DNA of 64,000 nt from Phoronis australis (Eukaryota; Phoronida; Phoronidae), in the NCBI GenBank assembly GCA_002633005.1, contig NMRA01000116.1, forward strand, positions 404,474-468,473. The letters are read 5' to 3'. Numbering within the stretch: the first letter of the stretch is position 1; every line of letters begins with the position of its first letter. The notes below the pieces were generated by a model, which saw only the letters and a list, made by a program, of their open reading frames with translations, did no database searches and was not told where the DNA came from. Shown here in pieces: positions 59,273 to 64,000 of this stretch. Made by a program: the position numbers and the translations under genes.

Positions 59273-62200
59273 CGAAGACAAGCAATGCTAAATACCAATA
59301 ATGGTGTTGGTAAAACAGTGTTTAAATAACCTTAATCACGCTGACCACTTTTTTATTAGTGTATAAAAATGATCAAACGCTATATGTAAGGTGAATAATG
59401 ACAAAATTACGGTTGAATAAGAAATTAACTATTGAGTATTCATTAAATGAATGGTTGGATATTCATCAAATGAATGATGGATGACTTAATTCACGCAAAT
59501 GACAACTATAATTATTCTCAAAATCAAACATGGAAGCGTCATTCCGGTTCAGCGGATAGAATTATCATATAAAAGTATTTGCACCGAATCCAAAATTAAG
59601 CAAAAGCATATTAAAACTATAGATTGGCAAAAGGGACTTGCGGATAAAGGCGCTTTCTAAACAAGACAAAAATAAACTTATTTAATTCCTGTCATTCTAA
59701 CATTAAAAGCCAGTTATCTAAATAAAACTTCTCTTGAGCAGACTGTAAGGAGACAATGTGGGCAGTGACAATTGTGAATGCGTTTCAAGAATTTTAATAG
59801 GTATAGGTGCTTTATTAGATTACGCAAACGTGTCAGTATTCAATACATTCATTACTTGAAAGTCTCGCCGCATCACATGAAAGAAATCGTGTCCCTTTCA
59901 TTTCACAGCATTAGAAAATATATCGATTTTAAAGTTATTCTGGCTTTTAATAACCGCTAATTCGCAGGCAAATCAAAATCCGCAGTTTGTCTACAGTTAG
60001 TTAAATAAACCATTTTATGCTCCTGTGAAATGTAGTGGAGAGCATACTACTTGACGGCTATTAACCTTATACACAAAACACGAAAACGCTTTCGCAATCA
60101 CACACATTCGTGTTTATAGTCATTTGACTAACGACGAAAATGCAAAAGCAAAATCCCTCGGACATTTAAATAATATGACACTAATTACGCATGTGTAATG
60201 TACATGTGTTCACTTAGTGTTTATACGTCTTGCTCTCAGTAACTCCCGACGCAGTTTCTACTGCTCCAGCCGCTGCAGTGCGTCTGATGCCGACGCCAGT
60301 ACGCTACCTGAAGAGTACTATGCCATAACGGGGTGTGTCGCTGAAACATTTGGATATTCAGCCTATAAAAATACACCCCCTTGTTAAAAGAGACCGATTC
60401 ATATTGAAAACTTTTATGCAAAAGTTAAACTTTCCATTGAAATTTTTGTTCCGGCGTAGCATAACCTTTTATTGAATAAAATTAAACGAATAACCAATTG
60501 AATTGTAACATTTAATTCAATAGTAGCTAAAGATAAGATTGTTAACGTTTTTCATGAGGACTTTTGTCGAAAAAGGCACATTTATATACGTAGGGAAACT
60601 GGTGACGAAAACCCATCTGGGCAGAACGTCCCTTATACCCACGCGTGTAGGGCCCCCTGGTGATTTACTAACTGTTCTTCCTCTTGACGCAGTTGCTGTT
60701 GTTTCATTTGAAAAAAAAGAATAAGAAGGAACAGTTCCGTCAAACCAGTCGGACTGCACCCACCAGTTACCGTCACTGCGATTTCACTACAAGCGCAAAG
60801 TAGATATGGCGGAAGCACCCTGCAAAAATGTACGTTACATGGTTCCGTTCTGTAGACGTTAGAATCTCGCGAAAACGCAAGCCTTCGCGATATGTTGCCA
60901 TGCATTGCATGTGACCAAAGTAGCTTTTCGGTCTCAATGGTCGTGGGTCAACGAAACGCAGTCCAGATTCTTTTTTATGTTTTTCCGGTGTTATTTAACT
61001 GAAACTATCACCGCCACGGAACCACAGAATCGTAAGGTCTTTGGAGGAAAATTAGCTGTTGAAACAATGGATATCCACAATTACAAACATTTAAAGTTTT
61101 GTTGGTGACCACTCGAGTTCTCTGTGTTCGGGAATTAGAATACATGAGTCTTATCGGCGAACTCATGTTTCCATAGTAGATCAAAAGTGCTGTCACTGAC
61201 ATAGGTGCGACATATTTGATTAGCTTAATTCACATCAGATATTATCAAAGAAAAATGGACCTTGTTAATTATAACGTATATCCACATGGTTTTGTATCCC
61301 GTAAGCATTTTCTTGTTCATTTTTCATAAACCACTGATTTGCAGTAAGAATCGAAATTCATCGTAAAAACCATGTTTCTGCTTTCCGAAACGACAAATTT
61401 TCGTGGACCAATATGGAGGACAGCCGCTTTCTTAGCTCTGATTGGTTGTGACTAATAGCATGACGTTCGACATGTTGAAATTATCCCTTCATCGACATTT
61501 TGCTATAAAAATGTTAATGGCACATACGCAAATAAGAGTCATGTTACTATTTTACCAAAAATTCCTGCATTACATAGCCTATTCGTATGGTTCTAACAAA
61601 CTAAGTTATAAATTTCAAAGAAATATACAAGAACATCAATTAACTTAAATCATACACAGCACTTCATTTGTCGCAAATATCAGCATCTGAATTGTTCAAA
61701 AATCTCTCCTGTGTTCATCGGTAAGCCAGTCTATCAAGACTACGATCCCACAAGTAAAGCATGCGTCCGCGTAAGAATTTCCTGCAGTATTCGCACGCAG
61801 CGAGCCGTAAAATTGCCAGACGACGGTCAAGATATTAGTTTTTCGGACGATATCAGAAATCGATGAAGACGCTCAAAACTTAAGCGTTTCTATTACGATT
61901 GATTGAAGTGGTCTTATATTGGGCAGAGCGTCTTGCATGTGGTCAAATCGAATAGTTGGTATGTATTTTGAACTATCACGTTGGTTTTCACCCACCGTTA
62001 TATATTTCCTCTATTACCCGGTTGAAAAACTGTAACAAGTGACCTCAAACGATCGACCATTGATCTTCAATTTTTTAGCAATGCTGTAATAAAGCGCCGG
62101 AGTTGGTAGGAATAACCATCATAAAACAGAATAAAGATTGCCGATGAGTTTATGATCGGAGTCAATTCTTACGCAGTTCATGCAGTTGCTGTTAGCTGCT

Positions 62201-62290
62201 GAAACAGGGAGTAGTAATTCCGTAGCAGTATCGGAATATTGGATGTATTGAACCAATCGCTGAGTTGCTGACATAACTCCCAACTCTTCC
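59273..62290. other. Intergenic, no supported gene
   Basis: Only short frames; contains R2 copy 2 at 60841-60908. Confidence 0.4.
60841..60908. repeat. Dispersed repeat family R2, copy 2, with TCTCGCGA core
   Basis: GTAGACGTTAGAATCTCGCG then AAAACGCAAGCCTTCGCGAT, collinear with 29006-29069, including the flanking TTCCGT and GCCATGCAT. Confidence 0.45.
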
Positions 62291-62350
62291 CAACGTACCC
62301 TGGTCGTCACCAACGTACCCTGGTCGACGCCAGTGTACCCTGGTCGTCAC
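62291..62350. repeat. 20-bp minisatellite, three units
   Basis: The unit CAACGTACCCTGGTCGTCAC is repeated three times with two or three changes per copy. Confidence 0.85.
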
Positions 62351-62917
62351 CAATTTAACGTTCCGTAGTCAATTTTAAATTCGACCGATAATCGTCAAAA
62401 TAGTGCTCATTTTTTAACTACGTCGTTAAGGTGGCTAACCTTTGAACTTAAATGTGTCGAGGCTTTCTCCAGTGCAAAGGCTATTACGAAGCAAGGTAAT
62501 TGGTGTCTGGCATACAAAACCGTCTAGTTAAATGTTGGCGTACCGATCGCATTGTTGTAATGCTAAGAGATGCGTATACATTTTCCCACCGAATCGACCA
62601 GAAACAAAACACACCTATAGGAAAGGTCTGCGAAAAGTAAGCGTTTGGTCGTTTCCATTTCCTGAAAATTTCCCCTTGAAATATGTAGTAATGCTGCGCA
62701 AAACACCGTTCGTACGCCAAAACGAAAACATCAACCGTCTTCTCAAATATTACTAACTGGAGGTAATAAACTCAATTAATTTTGCACGAAAAACCCTGTA
62801 TACGACATGACTACGGTCGCCCTTTCGTGCTTGCTAACAACAATAATGCAACGAAAGACATCCAATTTCCATATTATTTGCTTTTCATCAAACGCGTTAA
62901 GAAGTCTCTGCTCCAAG

Positions 62918-63405
62918 CCTGTAACGGTATTTACCGTCTCCCAGTATCTGAAATTGCACGCCTTATCGATTAACATTTTTCCTGCGATGTTAGACGATGG
63001 TCTTTTAACACAAACAATGCGTCGATTTTTTAATCAGAAACAAAGCAACGTAGATAAATGAGAAGCGGGTAGAACTAAGAATGGTTCTGGAACAGTTCAA
63101 CACTATCCCCGATCATTATGAATCACAATAGTCTATTCCCCATAGCGACAGATTTTGACTGCCACTGAACTAATGAGTTTTATCATTAACAAGTGCATTT
63201 CGGGTTTACGTATATTATGGAATCTTTGACAAGTGCTTCCATCGCGCATCAACCGACATTCCTACTTAAGTCACATGCGACAAATTTATAGAATTACGTA
63301 CTTTATAAACCAAAACCCCCAACATCCTGTGCTTTTCAGAAGTACCAGAGTATCATCGATACATTATTTACAGACAGATAAAGTTCGTGTCCATATTAAT
63401 ACCGA
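62918..63405 (+). repeat. 488-bp direct duplication, left copy
   Basis: Nearly identical to 63407-63894 (a handful of substitutions, such as TCTGAAATTGCACG versus TCTTAAATTGTACG). It ends exactly at the single N at 63406. No gene inside; the short frames are duplicated too. Confidence 0.9.
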
Positions 63406-63406
63406 N

Positions 63407-63894
63407 CCTGTAACGGTATTTACCGTCTCCCAGTATCTTAAATTGTACGCCTTATCGATTAGCATTTTTCCTGCGATGTTAGACGATGGTCTTTTAACAC
63501 AAACAATGCGTCGATTTTTTAATCAGAAACAAAGCAACGTAGATAAATGAGAAGCGGGTAGAACTAAGAATGGTTCTGGAACAGTTCAACACTATCCGCG
63601 ATCATTATGAATCACAATAGTCTATTCCCCATAGCGACAGATTTTGACTGCCACTGAACTAATGAGTTTTATCATTAACAAGTGCATTTCGGGTTTACGT
63701 ATATTATGGAATCTTTGACAAGTGCTTCCATCGCGCATCAACCGACATTCCTACTTAAGTCACATGCGACAAATTTATAGAATTACGTACTTTATAAACC
63801 AAAACCCCCAACATCCTGTGCTTTTCAGAAGTACCAGAGTATCATCGATACATTATTTACAGACAGATAAAGTTCGTGTCCATATTAATACCGA
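63407..63894 (+). repeat. 488-bp direct duplication, right copy
   Basis: Second copy, starting directly after the ambiguous base. Sequence beyond 63894 continues uniquely. The likely cause is two haplotype contigs placed end to end with an N. Confidence 0.9.
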
Positions 63895-64000
63895 CGCCAG
63901 ACACTAATCCTCAATTATGTTAAAACAGAGACATCGCGCTTACCCTTCAAGAGTTACATAAAATGCTAACGCCTTTTCTCGAAGCTATTAGTCAATTAAG

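Noticed and set aside
59085-59291. Short frame with poly-Val and poly-Ala
   Set aside because: Most of it is the GTT/GCT repeat; no flanking exon structure.
62807-63550. Duplicated frames at the end of the window
   Set aside because: They exist twice only because of the 488-bp duplication and resemble no known protein.

Overview
This window looks like nuclear DNA from an animal, most likely a marine invertebrate. It is A+T-rich, its genes have many introns with GT-AG (and two GC-AG) borders, and it holds large intergenic gaps, tRNA-derived SINE remnants, many small inverted-repeat elements and trinucleotide microsatellites. Receptor guanylyl cyclase, ARMC5 and SLC46 families all fit Metazoa. 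The sequence alone does not fix the phylum.

Layout. Positions 1-8077 hold no gene I can support, only mobile-element debris. ARMC5 (armadillo repeats plus BTB) occupies 8078-15817 on the minus strand in six coding exons, one of them a 31-nt microexon. A 366-bp divergent promoter gap separates it from an unrecognised intronless 267-codon gene at 16184-16987 (+). From 17 to 26.7 kb there is an intergenic tract with several inverted-repeat elements. A peptide-receptor-type transmembrane guanylyl cyclase runs from 26717 to 52076 (+). I could join 20 coding exons in frame into a 1247-residue protein: signal peptide, ANF-receptor ectodomain, one membrane span, kinase homology domain, coiled coil, cyclase domain and a long serine-rich tail.

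The most unusual object is a complete 622-codon intronless ORF at 38441-40309. It lies on the same strand inside intron 8 of the cyclase and encodes a repeat-containing protein with a C-terminal pseudokinase-like domain. An intronless SLC46-type transporter follows at 54307-55917 (+). The last 8 kb hold only repeats and a 488-bp direct duplication joined at a single N, which is probably an assembly seam.

I see no metabolic linkage among the genes. Local relations worth testing are the shared ARMC5/orphan promoter and whether the nested pseudokinase is co-transcribed or spliced with its host receptor. Exon borders were derived by hand from splice consensus, frame continuity and family alignment from memory; no transcripts or database searches were available.
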